DNA of 64,000 nt from Thermoflexibacter ruber (GTDB lineage Bacteria; Bacteroidota; Bacteroidia; Cytophagales; Thermoflexibacteraceae). The position numbers were made by a program, and so were the translations under genes. Location: assembly GCF_900113045.1 (NCBI RefSeq), contig NZ_FONY01000004.1:1-64000 (forward strand). Reading direction: 5' to 3'. Positions 9,096-18,398 of this stretch are shown in pieces (the stretch's first letter is position 1; each line of letters starts with the position of its first letter). Under the pieces are notes generated by a model that was given only the letters and a program-made list of their open reading frames with translations, was not told where the DNA came from and ran no database searches.

Positions 9096-10310
9096 TTATT
9101 GCATTTGCTTCATTACCCATTCCAATTCTCTTTGTATAGAAGTAGTAAGGCTTTCTCTCATATCTTTGGGCAATACTTCCCAAGTATAAGTTTCTATTTC
9201 TAAGTGTTTGGTTATCTGAGGCTTTTCTTTCAAAATTTGCAGTATATTTACTATATCTGATTGGGTAGATTGGAGCAGGTTATATTTTTCTAAGAAGATA
9301 GGCACATGAAAATGAGTTCGCCACTCCACAAACTCCTCTCCTTTGGCTTTTGCTAATGCCAAAGGCAAATCATTAAAATTAAATAGCTGATTATCTGATT
9401 TTTTGGCTATGACTTGATGCAAATATACCGATTCATTAAATACTTCAAATTCCTCGAATATAGCCTCTCTTGTTGATTTTTCTCTGGGTAAGTCAGCTTT
9501 TAAAGCCGCACTAATCTGGAACTTACCTATTTTAATACCTTCTTTTTCAAATGTTTGTAAGGCTTCTTCGTGGTTTTCATATTCTACTGCAAAGTGGCAA
9601 ATATCATAACATACTTGTATATGTGTAAGAATCAGTTGTTCTGCCTGCTTTTCACTAATTTTCAAGTCATTAGACAGGTATTTTACCCCTTGTGAGAGTA
9701 GATATTCTTTGAAATAAGTAACCGTTTCTTGGGTATTTTCCAACATTCCGTCTGGTTCTGGCTCAATATCTAAGTGTAAGGTTTTTCCTGTTTTTTCTCT
9801 AATTCTGAACAGATGTGCTACTACTTTTAATATATGTTCAGTCGCTTTTTGCATTACCTTTTGCTTTTCTTGTTCACTCCTCCACCATAGTTTATAAGAA
9901 ATTGGAGAGGTTGAGATTCCCCCTTCTATACCAAGAGGTAGAATTTCTGCCAAAATATCAAAAAGCCTCATGGTGTAAGCCAATCGCTCTGTACTTGTCC
10001 AGTCGGGAAAGTGAACAGCATCTTTTACTTTTTGCCGATGAAAATTTCCAAAAGGAAAACCATTCATCGTAAATACATAGCAGTTATGTTCCTGTAACCA
10101 CTCTTTAAAGATAAGTAGTTGATTATCTGATAAAATTTCTTTACTTGCTAAGTCAGAAAGACGCAAGCCAATGCCAAAAGGTAAAGTAGGAGCGAGATGC
10201 TGTTTGATTGGAAGGATATGTGATTTTAAGTTGGCAAAAACTTCTTGCCAGCTTTCTCCACTGTGAATATTAGTGCAATACGAAAGATGTAAGTCGCTAA
10301 GTATTTGCAT
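9096..10310 (-). CDS. eboE: EboE-like TIM-barrel metabolite traffic protein
   Basis: A protein of 404 residues with no export signal. The opening LSDLHLSYCTNIHSGESW, the CYVFTMNGFPFGNFH segment, the LHLDIEPEPDGMLE strand and VCYDICHFAVEYE match EboE, a xylose-isomerase-like TIM-barrel protein. It belongs to the ebo (edb) gene set, linked by published work to export or handling of secondary-metabolite precursors. The conserved Asp, Glu and His residues in those strands fit a metal site. The ATG at 10308-10310 overlaps the stop of hemA by one base, so the two are probably translated together. The other ebo genes are not in this window. Confidence 0.8.
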   Translation of the reverse strand: MQILSDLHLSYCTNIHSGESWQEVFANLKSHILPIKQHLAPTLPFGIGLRLSDLASKEILSDNQLLIFKEWLQEHNCYVFTMNGFPFGNFHRQKVKDAVHFPDWTSTERLAYTMRLFDILAEILPLGIEGGISTSPISYKLWWRSEQEKQKVMQKATEHILKVVAHLFRIREKTGKTLHLDIEPEPDGMLENTQETVTYFKEYLLSQGVKYLSNDLKISEKQAEQLILTHIQVCYDICHFAVEYENHEEALQTFEKEGIKIGKFQISAALKADLPREKSTREAIFEEFEVFNESVYLHQVIAKKSDNQLFNFNDLPLALAKAKGEEFVEWRTHFHVPIFLEKYNLLQSTQSDIVNILQILKEKPQITKHLEIETYTWEVLPKDMRESLTTSIQRELEWVMKQMQ

Positions 10311-11587
10311 TAGATTGCTCGAGTAGCCTCTGCTTGTTTTTCTAAGTCAAACAAATCACTCAACACCTCCGCCAAAGATTCCGCTTCGCCTCGTTTACAA
10401 GCTGCTTTCAACTGCAAAACAGGCATTTTTATAATTTTTTGCATCATGCTTTTAGTGATACGGTCTATCTTTTCTACTTCTTCGGCATCTAACTGTTTCA
10501 CGTATCTTCCCAGTTCCTCTTGTCTAATTTGCTCTAACAAGTTTTTTAGCTTTTGGATAACAGGAGATACTATCATCTCCTTCGTCCAGTTCTCAAACTC
10601 GTGAATAGATTGGTTTACGATAGCTTCTACCTGTGGGATAGCCTCTTTACGGCGTTGGAGAGTTTCATCTAAACGATTATTAATCATGTCGATATTGTAG
10701 AGCAAAGCACCATTTACTTGTTCTATCTCTGGCTCTATACTGCGAGGTACTGAGAGGTCAAAGAAATATTTGAAAGAGAGAATGTTCATTTGAGCTACTA
10801 ATTCTTTGGTGATGAACGGCTCATTGCGCTGAACAGCACACACGATAAAATCTGCCTCTTGGATAGACTGATGCGCCTGCTCCATAGGGATAGCTTGATA
10901 ACCAAGCTCTTTTGCTAAATCTTCTGCTTTTTGAGCAGTGCGATTCATCAAAAAGATTTTCTCAATAGAAGTATTTTGAAAATTACGTGCTACATCACTT
11001 CCTATTTCTCCTAAACCTATGACCAATACTTTGGGGTCTGCTAACTGTGCCGCCAACTCCTCTATCATCTCTACTGTGGCGTAGGATACAGAAGCTGCGC
11101 CTGTGCGAAACATAGTTTCTTGCACTATTCTTTTGTTCGTAAAGAAGATAGTATGCAAAAGTCTATGCAAAAAAGCACCTGCCAAATTAGCATCGGCAGT
11201 ATATTGGTAGGCATTTTTAACCTGATTAATAATCTGCAAATCTCCTATTACTTGTGATTCTAAACCTACACTTACTCTAAACAGACGCTTTACTGCTTCT
11301 TGGGGATTATTAATTACCTCAAAATAAGGCAAATAAGAACTTATGTGCATCATACCTTTGACAATGCCCATAAGTTTGACTAATTCTTCTGATTTATCTT
11401 GTTCTGAGGAGTAATAAATTTCTGTACGGTTGCACGTAGAAATAACTAAAGCTTCGCTGATGCCTATTATCTCAGAAATTTTAGCTAATAAGTTTCTAAT
11501 TTGACTTTCATTAAGGGCTACTTCCTCTCTGGTTTCCAAAGAAGCAGTTTTGTATGAAAGGGCAATTGCTTTAAAGTTAAATTCCAT
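10310..11587 (-). CDS. hemA: Glutamyl-tRNA reductase
   Basis: Reduces glutamyl-tRNA to glutamate-1-semialdehyde, the first step of tetrapyrrole synthesis by the C5 route. The start at 11587 (425 residues) gives the family N-terminus MEFNFKAIALSYKTA; an open frame to 11737 is not needed. The catalytic Cys is in ISTCNRTEIYY (Cys52). The RLFRVSVGLESQVIGD segment (about 100-120), the NADPH-binding VLVIGLGEIG (about 190) and the C-terminal dimerisation helices are all present. A possible -7 box, TAACTTTG on the minus strand, is at 11629-11636. It shares a one-base stop/start overlap with eboE downstream. Confidence 0.95.
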   Translation of the reverse strand: MEFNFKAIALSYKTASLETREEVALNESQIRNLLAKISEIIGISEALVISTCNRTEIYYSSEQDKSEELVKLMGIVKGMMHISSYLPYFEVINNPQEAVKRLFRVSVGLESQVIGDLQIINQVKNAYQYTADANLAGAFLHRLLHTIFFTNKRIVQETMFRTGAASVSYATVEMIEELAAQLADPKVLVIGLGEIGSDVARNFQNTSIEKIFLMNRTAQKAEDLAKELGYQAIPMEQAHQSIQEADFIVCAVQRNEPFITKELVAQMNILSFKYFFDLSVPRSIEPEIEQVNGALLYNIDMINNRLDETLQRRKEAIPQVEAIVNQSIHEFENWTKEMIVSPVIQKLKNLLEQIRQEELGRYVKQLDAEEVEKIDRITKSMMQKIIKMPVLQLKAACKRGEAESLAEVLSDLFDLEKQAEATRAI

Positions 11588-11720
11588 TCCTAAAAATACT
11601 TTGAATGCCAACAAATACTTATCAGATACAAAGTTATAAAGTAAAAACTTACAAATAAAGTTCTCCTTTCTTAGCTTTTCTAATTTAGAATGAGTATAAA
11701 TAACACAAGCTAATTTCAAA

Positions 11721-11753
11721 ACAAAAAGGCTTACCATTTAGGCAAGCCTTTTC
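11721..11753 (-). terminator. Terminator after tuf
   Basis: On the minus strand AAAAGGCTTGCC pairs with GGTAAGCCTTTT across a five-base loop (stems 11724-11735 and 11741-11752), and T-rich sequence follows. It lies just past the tuf stop at 11791 and before hemA. Confidence 0.75.
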
Positions 11754-11790
11754 TCATATTGCTAATTTAATTTTTCCAAATAAACGAAAA

Positions 11791-12978
11791 TTAAACAAGG
11801 ATTTCAGTAACCTGACCAGCACCTACTGTACGACCTCCTTCACGAATCGCAAAACGAAGACCTTTCTCCATGGCGATTTCTTTCTGAAGTTTTACAGTAA
11901 TAGTGATGTTATCACCGGGCATAACCATTTCTACTCCACTTGGCAAGCTAATAGTACCTGTTACGTCAGTAGTTCTGAAATAGAACTGAGGGTTATATCC
12001 GTTGAAGAATGGAGTATGACGACCACCTTCTTCTTTAGACAATACGTAAACCTCTGCCTTAAATTCTGTATGTGGTTTTACGCTACCGGGCTTGCAAATA
12101 ACCATACCTCTACGGATTTGTTCTTTGTCAATACCTCTGAGCAATAAACCTACGTTATCACCTGCTTCACCTCTGTCCAAAATCTTACGGAACATTTCTA
12201 CCCCTGTTACAGTAGATTTAAGACCCTGCGCTCCCATACCGATAATATCTACAGCATCACCAGAGTTGATGATACCTCTTTCAATACGACCAGTAGCTAC
12301 AGTACCACGACCAGTGATAGAGAATACGTCTTCTACAGGCATCAAGAATGGTTGGTCAATCAAACGAGCGGGCAATGGAATGTACTCATCAACAGCGTCC
12401 ATTAACTCTTCTACAGTTTTAACCCATTTAGGTTCACCGTTCAATGCACCTAAAGCAGAACCACGAATGATTGGTATATTATCGCCGTCAAACTTATAGT
12501 ATGAGAGCAATTCTCTCATTTCCATCTCTACCAAATCCAACAACTCAGGGTCATCTACCATGTCCACCTTATTCATAAACACTACAAGTGCAGGAACACC
12601 TACTTGGCGTGCTAAAAGAATATGCTCACGAGTTTGAGGCATAGGACCATCAGTAGCCGCAACTACGATGATAGCACCGTCCATTTGAGCCGCACCTGTA
12701 ACCATGTTTTTCACATAGTCAGCGTGACCAGGGCAATCCACGTGTGCATAGTGTCTTTTGTCTGTTTGATATTCTACGTGTGCGGTATTGATTGTAATAC
12801 CTCTTTCTCTTTCCTCTGGGGCATTATCAATAGAAGAAAAATCTCTCTTCTCAGCCAAACCTTTGTTCGCTAATACTGTAGTGATTGCCGCAGTCAAAGT
12901 GGTTTTACCATGGTCAACGTGACCAATAGTACCAACGTTTACGTGAGGCTTGGAACGGTCAAATACTTCTTTTGCCAT
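11791..12978 (-). CDS. tuf: Translation elongation factor Tu
   Basis: The GTPase that brings aminoacyl-tRNA to the ribosome. The start at 12978 gives [16 protein letters not shown] and 395 residues, the normal length. The G1 motif [10 protein letters not shown]3 DCPGHADY and G4 NKVD are intact, and domains 2 and 3 run to the usual end, [15 protein letters not shown]. The longer frame to 13113 runs back through the tRNA-Thr gene and is not coding. It is transcribed behind tRNA-Tyr, tRNA-Gly and tRNA-Thr. In many Bacteroidota secE and nusG follow tuf; here a terminator and hemA follow. Confidence 0.98.
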   Translation of the reverse strand: MAKEVFDRSKPHVNVGTIGHVDHGKTTLTAAITTVLANKGLAEKRDFSSIDNAPEERERGITINTAHVEYQTDKRHYAHVDCPGHADYVKNMVTGAAQMDGAIIVVAATDGPMPQTREHILLARQVGVPALVVFMNKVDMVDDPELLDLVEMEMRELLSYYKFDGDNIPIIRGSALGALNGEPKWVKTVEELMDAVDEYIPLPARLIDQPFLMPVEDVFSITGRGTVATGRIERGIINSGDAVDIIGMGAQGLKSTVTGVEMFRKILDRGEAGDNVGLLLRGIDKEQIRRGMVICKPGSVKPHTEFKAEVYVLSKEEGGRHTPFFNGYNPQFYFRTTDVTGTISLPSGVEMVMPGDNITITVKLQKEIAMEKGLRFAIREGGRTVGAGQVTEILV

Positions 12979-13055
12979 TTTTAAAACTAATAATGTTTGA
13001 AATTTTCTAAATAATGCTTTGCTTATAAAATCAACTACACACTTTTGGATTCTTG

Positions 13056-13127
13056 AGCCGATGATGAGAATTGAACTCACGACCTCTTCATTACCAATGA
13101 AGTGCTCTACCACTGAGCTACATCGGC
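13056..13127 (-). tRNA. tRNA-Thr (GGT)
   Basis: A 72-base cloverleaf on the minus strand. The acceptor arms GCCGATG and CATCGGC pair. The anticodon arm has CTTCA/TGAAG around the loop TTGGTAA, giving GGT. The T-arm has GTTCAATTC. CCA is not encoded. It lies 77 bases ahead of the tuf start. Confidence 0.93.
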
Positions 13128-13142
13128 TTTAAGAAAAATAAG

Positions 13143-13215
13143 AGCGGGAGACGAGGCTCGAACCCGCGACCTACAGCTTGGAAGGCTGTCGCTCTACCAA
13201 CTGAGCTACTCCCGC
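13143..13215 (-). tRNA. tRNA-Gly (TCC)
   Basis: A 73-base cloverleaf on the minus strand. The acceptor arms GCGGGAG and CTCCCGC pair. The anticodon stem ACAGC/GCTGT closes the loop CTTCCAA, giving TCC. The T-arm has GTTCGAGCC. CCA is not encoded. It is the middle gene of the tRNA cluster ahead of tuf. Confidence 0.93.
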
Positions 13216-13226
13216 TTGTGTGCAGA

Positions 13227-13313
13227 TGGTGGGGAGAGAAGGATTCGAACCTTCGAAGTCATTACAACAACGGATTTACAGTCCGTCCCATTTGGCCGCT
13301 CTGGAATCTCCCC
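13227..13313 (-). tRNA. tRNA-Tyr (GTA)
   Basis: A type II tRNA with a long variable arm. The acceptor arms GGGGAGA and TCTCCCC pair. The anticodon stem ACGGA/TCCGT encloses CTGTAAA, giving GTA. The T-arm has GTTCGAATC. An encoded CCA follows the discriminator A (13227-13229), unlike its two neighbours. Confidence 0.92.
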
Positions 13314-13384
13314 AAATGTAAAAATTAACCTATCTTTTTCTAAATTTGAAAGAGGCTAAATACTCCCTCTCTCAAAAACGTGTG

Positions 13385-13415
13385 CAAAATTACACGCTTT
13401 TTTTTTAACTTCAAA
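13385..13415 (-). promoter_or_regulatory. Promoter of the tRNA-Tyr/Gly/Thr-tuf unit
   Basis: On the minus strand TTTG (13412-13415), 19 bases, then TAATTTTG (13385-13392) match the Bacteroidota promoter consensus in full. The predicted transcription start is near 13378, about 65 bases before tRNA-Tyr. No other good promoter is visible between here and tuf, so all four genes probably share a transcript. Confidence 0.68.
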
Positions 13416-13482
13416 AAAAACTAAAAAAAATTATCGAAAAAAGTATTTAGCCAGCCACATTCGGACTTGGAAACGTGTAGAT

Positions 13483-13893
13483 TTAATTTTCTTTCAGAAG
13501 AATATTGGCTTTGATAATCACTCTTTCTATCTGATTATTAGCGTTAGATTTTATTGTAATCACCTTGTTTTGTATGCCTTGCTTCCCTGAGGTATTGAAC
13601 TGTACTGTGATACTACCCTCTGCATCAGGAGGAATGGGTTGGTTTGTCCATTTGGTGGCGGTGCATCCACAAGTAGTTTGTACATTGGCAATGATAAGAG
13701 GCGTTTTCCCTGTATTTTTAAAAGAAAAAGTATGTTCCACCACATCACCTTGTTTGATGTCCCCAAAATCGTATTCTTTCTCGTGAAAAGATAATATTGG
13801 CACATTTTCATTGCTAATATTAGTGGTATTATTTTGGGCAAAACCCAATACGCCATAGCATAAGCAAATTAACAAAAGTAAGTACTTCTTCAT
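13483..13893 (-). CDS. DUF1573 domain protein, exported
   Basis: A 136-residue protein with a signal peptide ending at FAQ (about residue 19). One DUF1573 domain follows: FHEKEYDFGDIKQGDVVEHTF, then FKNTGKTPLIIANVQTTCGCT, then the WTNQPIPPDAEGSITVQFNT strand. This is an Ig-like beta-sandwich common in exported Bacteroidota proteins, and its role is unknown. The two Cys residues of the TCGCT motif are conserved in the family. A -7-like box, TATATTTG on the minus strand at 13929-13936, precedes it. The gene is monocistronic. Confidence 0.88.
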   Translation of the reverse strand: MKKYLLLLICLCYGVLGFAQNNTTNISNENVPILSFHEKEYDFGDIKQGDVVEHTFSFKNTGKTPLIIANVQTTCGCTATKWTNQPIPPDAEGSITVQFNTSGKQGIQNKVITIKSNANNQIERVIIKANILLKEN

Positions 13894-13974
13894 AGTTTAA
13901 TGATATTTAACATTCATATTATCAGCTACAAATATAGTAATTCTCAAATTTAATACCTAAAATCAGCACTATTA

Positions 13975-16683
13975 TTAAAAGTATATGGTAAACTCTACTC
14001 TGCGGTTCTGTTGCTTCCCCTGCTCAGAGGTATTGCTTGCCTTTGCCTTGGTTTCTCCTAAACCTACGGCAGTGATTGTGTTTTTACAGTTCTTGTCAAT
14101 CAAGTACTGCCTTACTGCTTCGGCTCTCCTTTTAGACAAATCCAAATTGAAGGTATCATTTCCGTCGCTGTCAGTATGCCCCTCAATGGTCAATTTTGCA
14201 GAAGGATTTTTTTGCAGAAAAACAGCCAATCTATCTAAATCAAAAAAAGATTCTGAGCGAATAATCGCTTTATTATAATCAAAATGCAAGGTGGGTAAAG
14301 TAAAAGGCAAGTGATTAGTCTTATTTTCATCAATCGTCCCTACTGTAATATTAGTTTCCAAATTGGTATTTTTCTCGTTCTTTGCCGTCAAATCTACTTC
14401 TACCGAACTTCCAAAAACTTGCTCACTCTCAGGATAATAAATGTACTTTTTCCTTCCTTTCAAAAGAAAAGAAAATTCTCCATCTTCTTTGGTTTGCACG
14501 ATACCATTATTCTTAGAGTTGCCTACTTCTTCCCATCTGATGAGCGATTTAACTACCTGTCTATCTGGACTCAACAATTTCCCTTTAATGAGTTTTACAG
14601 GTTCTGGTCGTGCCTTTTCTGGTACAGTGATTTGGTAAATATCAGATTGACCAAAATTGTCCGTAGGCTGAGTAGTAGCAATAAGAGCGGTTGAGCCATC
14701 TGCCGTGATAAAAAAGTTATCGTTAAAAGGTGTATTTATCACTTTCCCAAGATTAATCGGCTCGCTCCATTTTGCCCAAGAATTTTCATCTAAGCGTTTA
14801 GACATAAAAATATCATAACCTCCTAAGCCATAGTGTCCATCAGAACAGAAATACAAAGTTTTTCCGTCAGGGTGGAGGTAAGGGTTCATTTCTGCAAACG
14901 GCGTGTTGATAGTTTCGCCTAAATTGATAGGCTCAGACCAGCCATTTTCTTTTTTCTCACATACATAAATGTCTATGTTGAACTCTCCAGAGCCATGATA
15001 GTACAGAAAGTCAGGGTGATAGTTTGGTAGGTACTCCCCTACCCCACCCTTCCTATCTGAACTGAAAAATACTGCTTTGCCGTCAGTAGTCATAGAAAAA
15101 CCTGCTTCGTAGTTGGGAGAATTGATAGGCTCTGGTAACACCTGCATTCTATCCCAAAGAATTTGCCCACTGCTTACTCCCTTTTTTTCAACAAAATATA
15201 AATCTCCTTTTCCTAAAAATTTTTCTTTCACATAAAAAAATTCAGGTATTTCCGTATAGTTTCCATAAATAAAAAGCGTGTTGCCATCACTACTCAAATT
15301 CAAAGGGACTTCGTGAGTTTTAGTATTGACTTTGGGGCTAAGAGGAAAAGCGGCTTGCCACGTTTCATTCTGATATTCAGCTGCATAAATATCTTCACCT
15401 GTATTTGCTCCTTTCCTTGCAAAGTACAAAGTACTTCCGTCCAAACTCAATACAGGGCTGTATTCTTTCGCTTTAGAATTTACCCCTAAGCCTAAATTTA
15501 CTAATTTTCTATCTTCTTCTTTATCAGAAAGTAAAGCTATCATTTTATCAAAATCAAACTTTGTATTTACTACAAAAGAATAATTAGGATACTTTTTGGA
15601 AAGGTCTGTGTTGGCAAACAAAGACTTGTACTTCTCAAAAATGGTAATGGCTTTTTCCCAATTTTTCTGTTGGATATATTGATGAGCTATTTTCTGTACT
15701 GCCACAAGTGCAATATCTTGGGGTGCAAAAGTGTAAATAAAGTCATCGTACAGTTGGGCTTTGCTTTCTCCGAATCCTGCATGATGCAGATTTAGTTCGC
15801 AAAGTAGCTGATTTACATGTACTTGATATTTTTTAGCCAAAGATTGCAGTTTGAGAAAGTTAGGGTGCGAGAGATAGTTTTTGGCATTGAAGCCAAACTC
15901 TGCTCCGTAAAAATTAGGTATGATGTGTTTCAACTCCGTAGAATCAAAATCTGTTGTTATTAAGTGGCAAAATTTTTCGTAGGTGCTTCCACTTCTATCG
16001 CCAAACTGCCTTAGAGAAAGCAAATTAGTATAATCTCTCAATATCTCTCGGCGATACTCTTTGACATTTTTTAGGTAAGGCGATGTAGGGTAATCTTTGG
16101 CAAAATCTGCGCACTGTTGCAGTAGGGCTTCTCGCAAAGCAATGAGTGTATCAGTTTCGGTATATCGGTTGTAAATATTTGATTCATAGAGCTTTTGATA
16201 AGATAAACGATAAGGAGCATTCGTCAAAAGACTGTAGGCTTCTTGTGGGATTTTGCTTTTTTGCTGAGTTTGTATGGCATCAGCGGTCAAGTTGAGCATT
16301 TTTTTTACTTTATCTTTTTCACTATCACTAAGTTGTTTGAAAAGTTCTGCTCCTCTGTTTGCATGAAGGTAGGCTTTGCGAAGTAATGCAAAATAGGATT
16401 CAAAATTCAAGTATTTGACTTGATATTGTTGCTTTTGCTTTAAAACCTGTTCCTGCTCGTAGTAAACATGGCTCATGCCCAAATGTGCGGTTAGGTTATT
16501 ACTATCGCTTGCCAATAGTTGCTTAAAAATACGCTCGGCAGTAGTAAAATCTTTCTGAAATAGTGCATTTAACCCTTGTTTTTCCGTATTTTGTTGAGCG
16601 TAAATTTTGTCATTTTGACATATCAGCAAAGCAATAAGTCCAATAATTTTTATTTGAAAATAGATATGTTTGATTATCTTCAT
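13975..16683 (-). CDS. OmpA family protein with TPR and WD40-like (PD40) repeats
   Basis: I take the ATG at 16683 (902 residues); a TTG at 16698 is possible. The order is a signal peptide ending YAQ, TPR-like helices (about 30-360), a WD40/PD40 propeller with repeated LSSDGNTLF, TDGKAVFFSSDR, PDGKTLYFCSDGHYG motifs (about 400-640), a carboxypeptidase-regulatory-like beta domain (about 670-750) and an OmpA C-terminal domain (about 790-902). In the OmpA domain LTIEGHTDSDGND and LSKRRAEAVRQYL bind peptidoglycan. This matches PorE/PG-anchored proteins of Bacteroidota, some tied to type IX secretion. Which one this is cannot be settled here. Confidence 0.88.
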   Translation of the reverse strand: MKIIKHIYFQIKIIGLIALLICQNDKIYAQQNTEKQGLNALFQKDFTTAERIFKQLLASDSNNLTAHLGMSHVYYEQEQVLKQKQQYQVKYLNFESYFALLRKAYLHANRGAELFKQLSDSEKDKVKKMLNLTADAIQTQQKSKIPQEAYSLLTNAPYRLSYQKLYESNIYNRYTETDTLIALREALLQQCADFAKDYPTSPYLKNVKEYRREILRDYTNLLSLRQFGDRSGSTYEKFCHLITTDFDSTELKHIIPNFYGAEFGFNAKNYLSHPNFLKLQSLAKKYQVHVNQLLCELNLHHAGFGESKAQLYDDFIYTFAPQDIALVAVQKIAHQYIQQKNWEKAITIFEKYKSLFANTDLSKKYPNYSFVVNTKFDFDKMIALLSDKEEDRKLVNLGLGVNSKAKEYSPVLSLDGSTLYFARKGANTGEDIYAAEYQNETWQAAFPLSPKVNTKTHEVPLNLSSDGNTLFIYGNYTEIPEFFYVKEKFLGKGDLYFVEKKGVSSGQILWDRMQVLPEPINSPNYEAGFSMTTDGKAVFFSSDRKGGVGEYLPNYHPDFLYYHGSGEFNIDIYVCEKKENGWSEPINLGETINTPFAEMNPYLHPDGKTLYFCSDGHYGLGGYDIFMSKRLDENSWAKWSEPINLGKVINTPFNDNFFITADGSTALIATTQPTDNFGQSDIYQITVPEKARPEPVKLIKGKLLSPDRQVVKSLIRWEEVGNSKNNGIVQTKEDGEFSFLLKGRKKYIYYPESEQVFGSSVEVDLTAKNEKNTNLETNITVGTIDENKTNHLPFTLPTLHFDYNKAIIRSESFFDLDRLAVFLQKNPSAKLTIEGHTDSDGNDTFNLDLSKRRAEAVRQYLIDKNCKNTITAVGLGETKAKASNTSEQGKQQNRRVEFTIYF

Positions 16684-16722
16684 AAGAAAGTAACTCAACT
16701 TTTTATTTGATTAAAATAATGT

Positions 16723-16740
16723 CCGATTTTGGAAAATCGG
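16723..16740. promoter_or_regulatory. Perfect 18-base palindrome in a divergent intergenic region
   Basis: CCGATTTT-GG-AAAATCGG is a perfect 8+2+8 inverted repeat, 40 bases upstream of the OmpA/TPR gene start and 179 bases upstream of the oxidoreductase gene. It could be an operator or a small hairpin. No T-run follows on either strand. Confidence 0.35.
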
Positions 16741-16918
16741 TGCTACGGTTAGAGAACTGCTTTTCTTGAATATCAATAAAATAACATACTGTTTTCTCTA
16801 TTGTTAAACAATTTGTGAGTGGATTTTCCTTAATTTTGATTAATCCTTGCTAAATTTACACAAACGATTGTTCATAAATAGTCATTTCTTACTTTTCAAA
16901 CGATAAAAATATGTAAAT

Positions 16919-18253
16919 ATGGAAAACTCAAGGAGAGATTTTATCAAAAAAAGCAGTGTGCTTACCGCAGGTTTTGCTATGGCGATGAGTGCCAAGAGTT
17001 ATGCGAGTATCTTAGGGGCAAATGATAGAATTAGAGTAGGTATTGTAGGTTTTTCTGACCGAGTGCGTCAGTCTTTAATTCCTTCATTCTTGAATCATCA
17101 CAAGGAATTGAATTTTGAAATAGTCGCTTTATCTGATATTTGGAACAGACGCAGAGAGGAAGGAGCAGCATTTATCGGAGAAAAAACAGGAAAGAAAGAT
17201 ATTTTTAAAGCAAGAAATAATGAAGAGTTATACGAAAAAGGACAGTTTGATGCGGTCATTGTAGGGACAGCAGACTTTCAACATGCCTTGCACTGCATAG
17301 AAGCAGTAGAAGCAGGGAAAGATGCATACATAGAAAAGCCTTTTGCAGAAACTATGGAAGACAACCGCAGGGCTTACAAGGCTGTGCGTCAATCTAAAAG
17401 AATCGTACAAATTGGGACCCAACGCCGCAGCGGGGGTAATTACCAAAAAGCATACGAGTTTATTACCTCGGGCAAGTTCGGAGATATTACAATGGTGGAA
17501 ATGTGTTGGAACGTCAATCAGCCGGGACGCTGGCGAAGACCGCAATTAGTTAAAGAAATTCGACAAGAGGATACGGATTGGCAACGCTTTTTGCTCAATC
17601 GTCCACAAGTGGAGTGGGATCCTCGCAAATACTTAGAATACAGATTATTCTATCCCTATTCTTCTGGTATTCCAAGCCAATGGATGTGCCATCAGATAGA
17701 TACGGTACATTGGTTTAGTGGCTATGAGTTCCCAAGAAGTGTCGTAGCTAACGGCGGGATTTATATGTGGAAAGACGGCAGAGTGAATGCAGATACGCTG
17801 ACAGCTGTATTTGATTATGGTCCTAAAAATGACCTTTCCAAAGGTTTCCAAGTGCTTTATACTTCTCGTATGCACAATGAGGCGGGCGGAATCAAAGAAT
17901 TGTACTTTTCTAATGCGGGTATGATTAATTTGGATACAAACAAAGTTACTCCAGAAGGAGGGCTACAAGCGCACTTTGCCAAAGAAATGGGTATGCAAGC
18001 AAACCTCTTACCAGAGATGTCCTTAGCCTCAGAAAGCGAAAAAGTAGCCACTGGGGCTAACACAGGCGGCGACCCGCTGACATCGGCTCATATTAGAAAC
18101 TGGATGGAGTGTGTAAGGAGTAGAAAAGAACCCAACGCAAGTGTAAGGGCTGGTTATTGTCATTCTATTGCTACTATAATGACTACTATGGCTTTGCATA
18201 CAGGCAAGCGAGTTACTTTTGATGATACTTTACAAGACATTGTAGTAAGCTAA
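16919..18253 (+). CDS. Gfo/Idh/MocA family oxidoreductase, Tat-exported
   Basis: A 444-residue protein. It begins SRRDFIKKSSVLTAGFAMA, a Tat signal with the twin Arg. A Rossmann domain follows (about 38-155: RVGIVGFSDRVR, then VIVGTADFQHALHCIEAVEAGKD, then YIEKPFAETM). The C-terminal substrate domain (about 160-440) has a VGTQRRSGGNY-like turn and the MCHQIDTVHWF segment, whose His is usual at the active site. Such Tat-exported members occur in Bacteroidota and Planctomycetes and are thought to act on sugars or related polyols in the periplasm. The substrate is unknown. The gene is monocistronic. Confidence 0.9.
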   Translation: MENSRRDFIKKSSVLTAGFAMAMSAKSYASILGANDRIRVGIVGFSDRVRQSLIPSFLNHHKELNFEIVALSDIWNRRREEGAAFIGEKTGKKDIFKARNNEELYEKGQFDAVIVGTADFQHALHCIEAVEAGKDAYIEKPFAETMEDNRRAYKAVRQSKRIVQIGTQRRSGGNYQKAYEFITSGKFGDITMVEMCWNVNQPGRWRRPQLVKEIRQEDTDWQRFLLNRPQVEWDPRKYLEYRLFYPYSSGIPSQWMCHQIDTVHWFSGYEFPRSVVANGGIYMWKDGRVNADTLTAVFDYGPKNDLSKGFQVLYTSRMHNEAGGIKELYFSNAGMINLDTNKVTPEGGLQAHFAKEMGMQANLLPEMSLASESEKVATGANTGGDPLTSAHIRNWMECVRSRKEPNASVRAGYCHSIATIMTTMALHTGKRVTFDDTLQDIVVS

Positions 18254-18282
18254 AAAATCAGTTTTTCAAAAATAGTCATTTA

Positions 18283-18319
18283 GCCTTACAAAGTTTGACC
18301 AACCTTGTAAGGCATGGCT
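18283..18319 (+). terminator. Probable terminator after the oxidoreductase gene
   Basis: GCCTTACAA (18283-18291) pairs with TTGTAAGGC (18305-18313), and a T-rich run follows a few bases later. It lies 29 bases past the stop. Confidence 0.5.
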
Positions 18320-18320
18320 T

Positions 18321-18352
18321 TTTGATGAATAAAATTTCCATAAATGCTTTTG
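18321..18352 (+). promoter_or_regulatory. Likely promoter for yggS
   Basis: TTTG (18321-18324), 20 bases, then TGCTTTTG (18345-18352) fits the Bacteroidota consensus with one mismatch (TG for TA). It begins just after the hairpin that ends the previous gene, and 46 bases ahead of the yggS ATG. Confidence 0.4.
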
Positions 18353-18398
18353 TACATAATCGTATAATCTATTTTTCTATCCAAGAATTAACTATAAA

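Noticed and set aside
11588-11737. N-terminal extension of glutamyl-tRNA reductase
   Set aside because: It contains the tuf terminator and has no family match; the ATG at 11587 fits.
12979-13113. N-terminal extension of elongation factor Tu
   Set aside because: It reads through part of tRNA-Thr; the known N-terminus starts at 12978.
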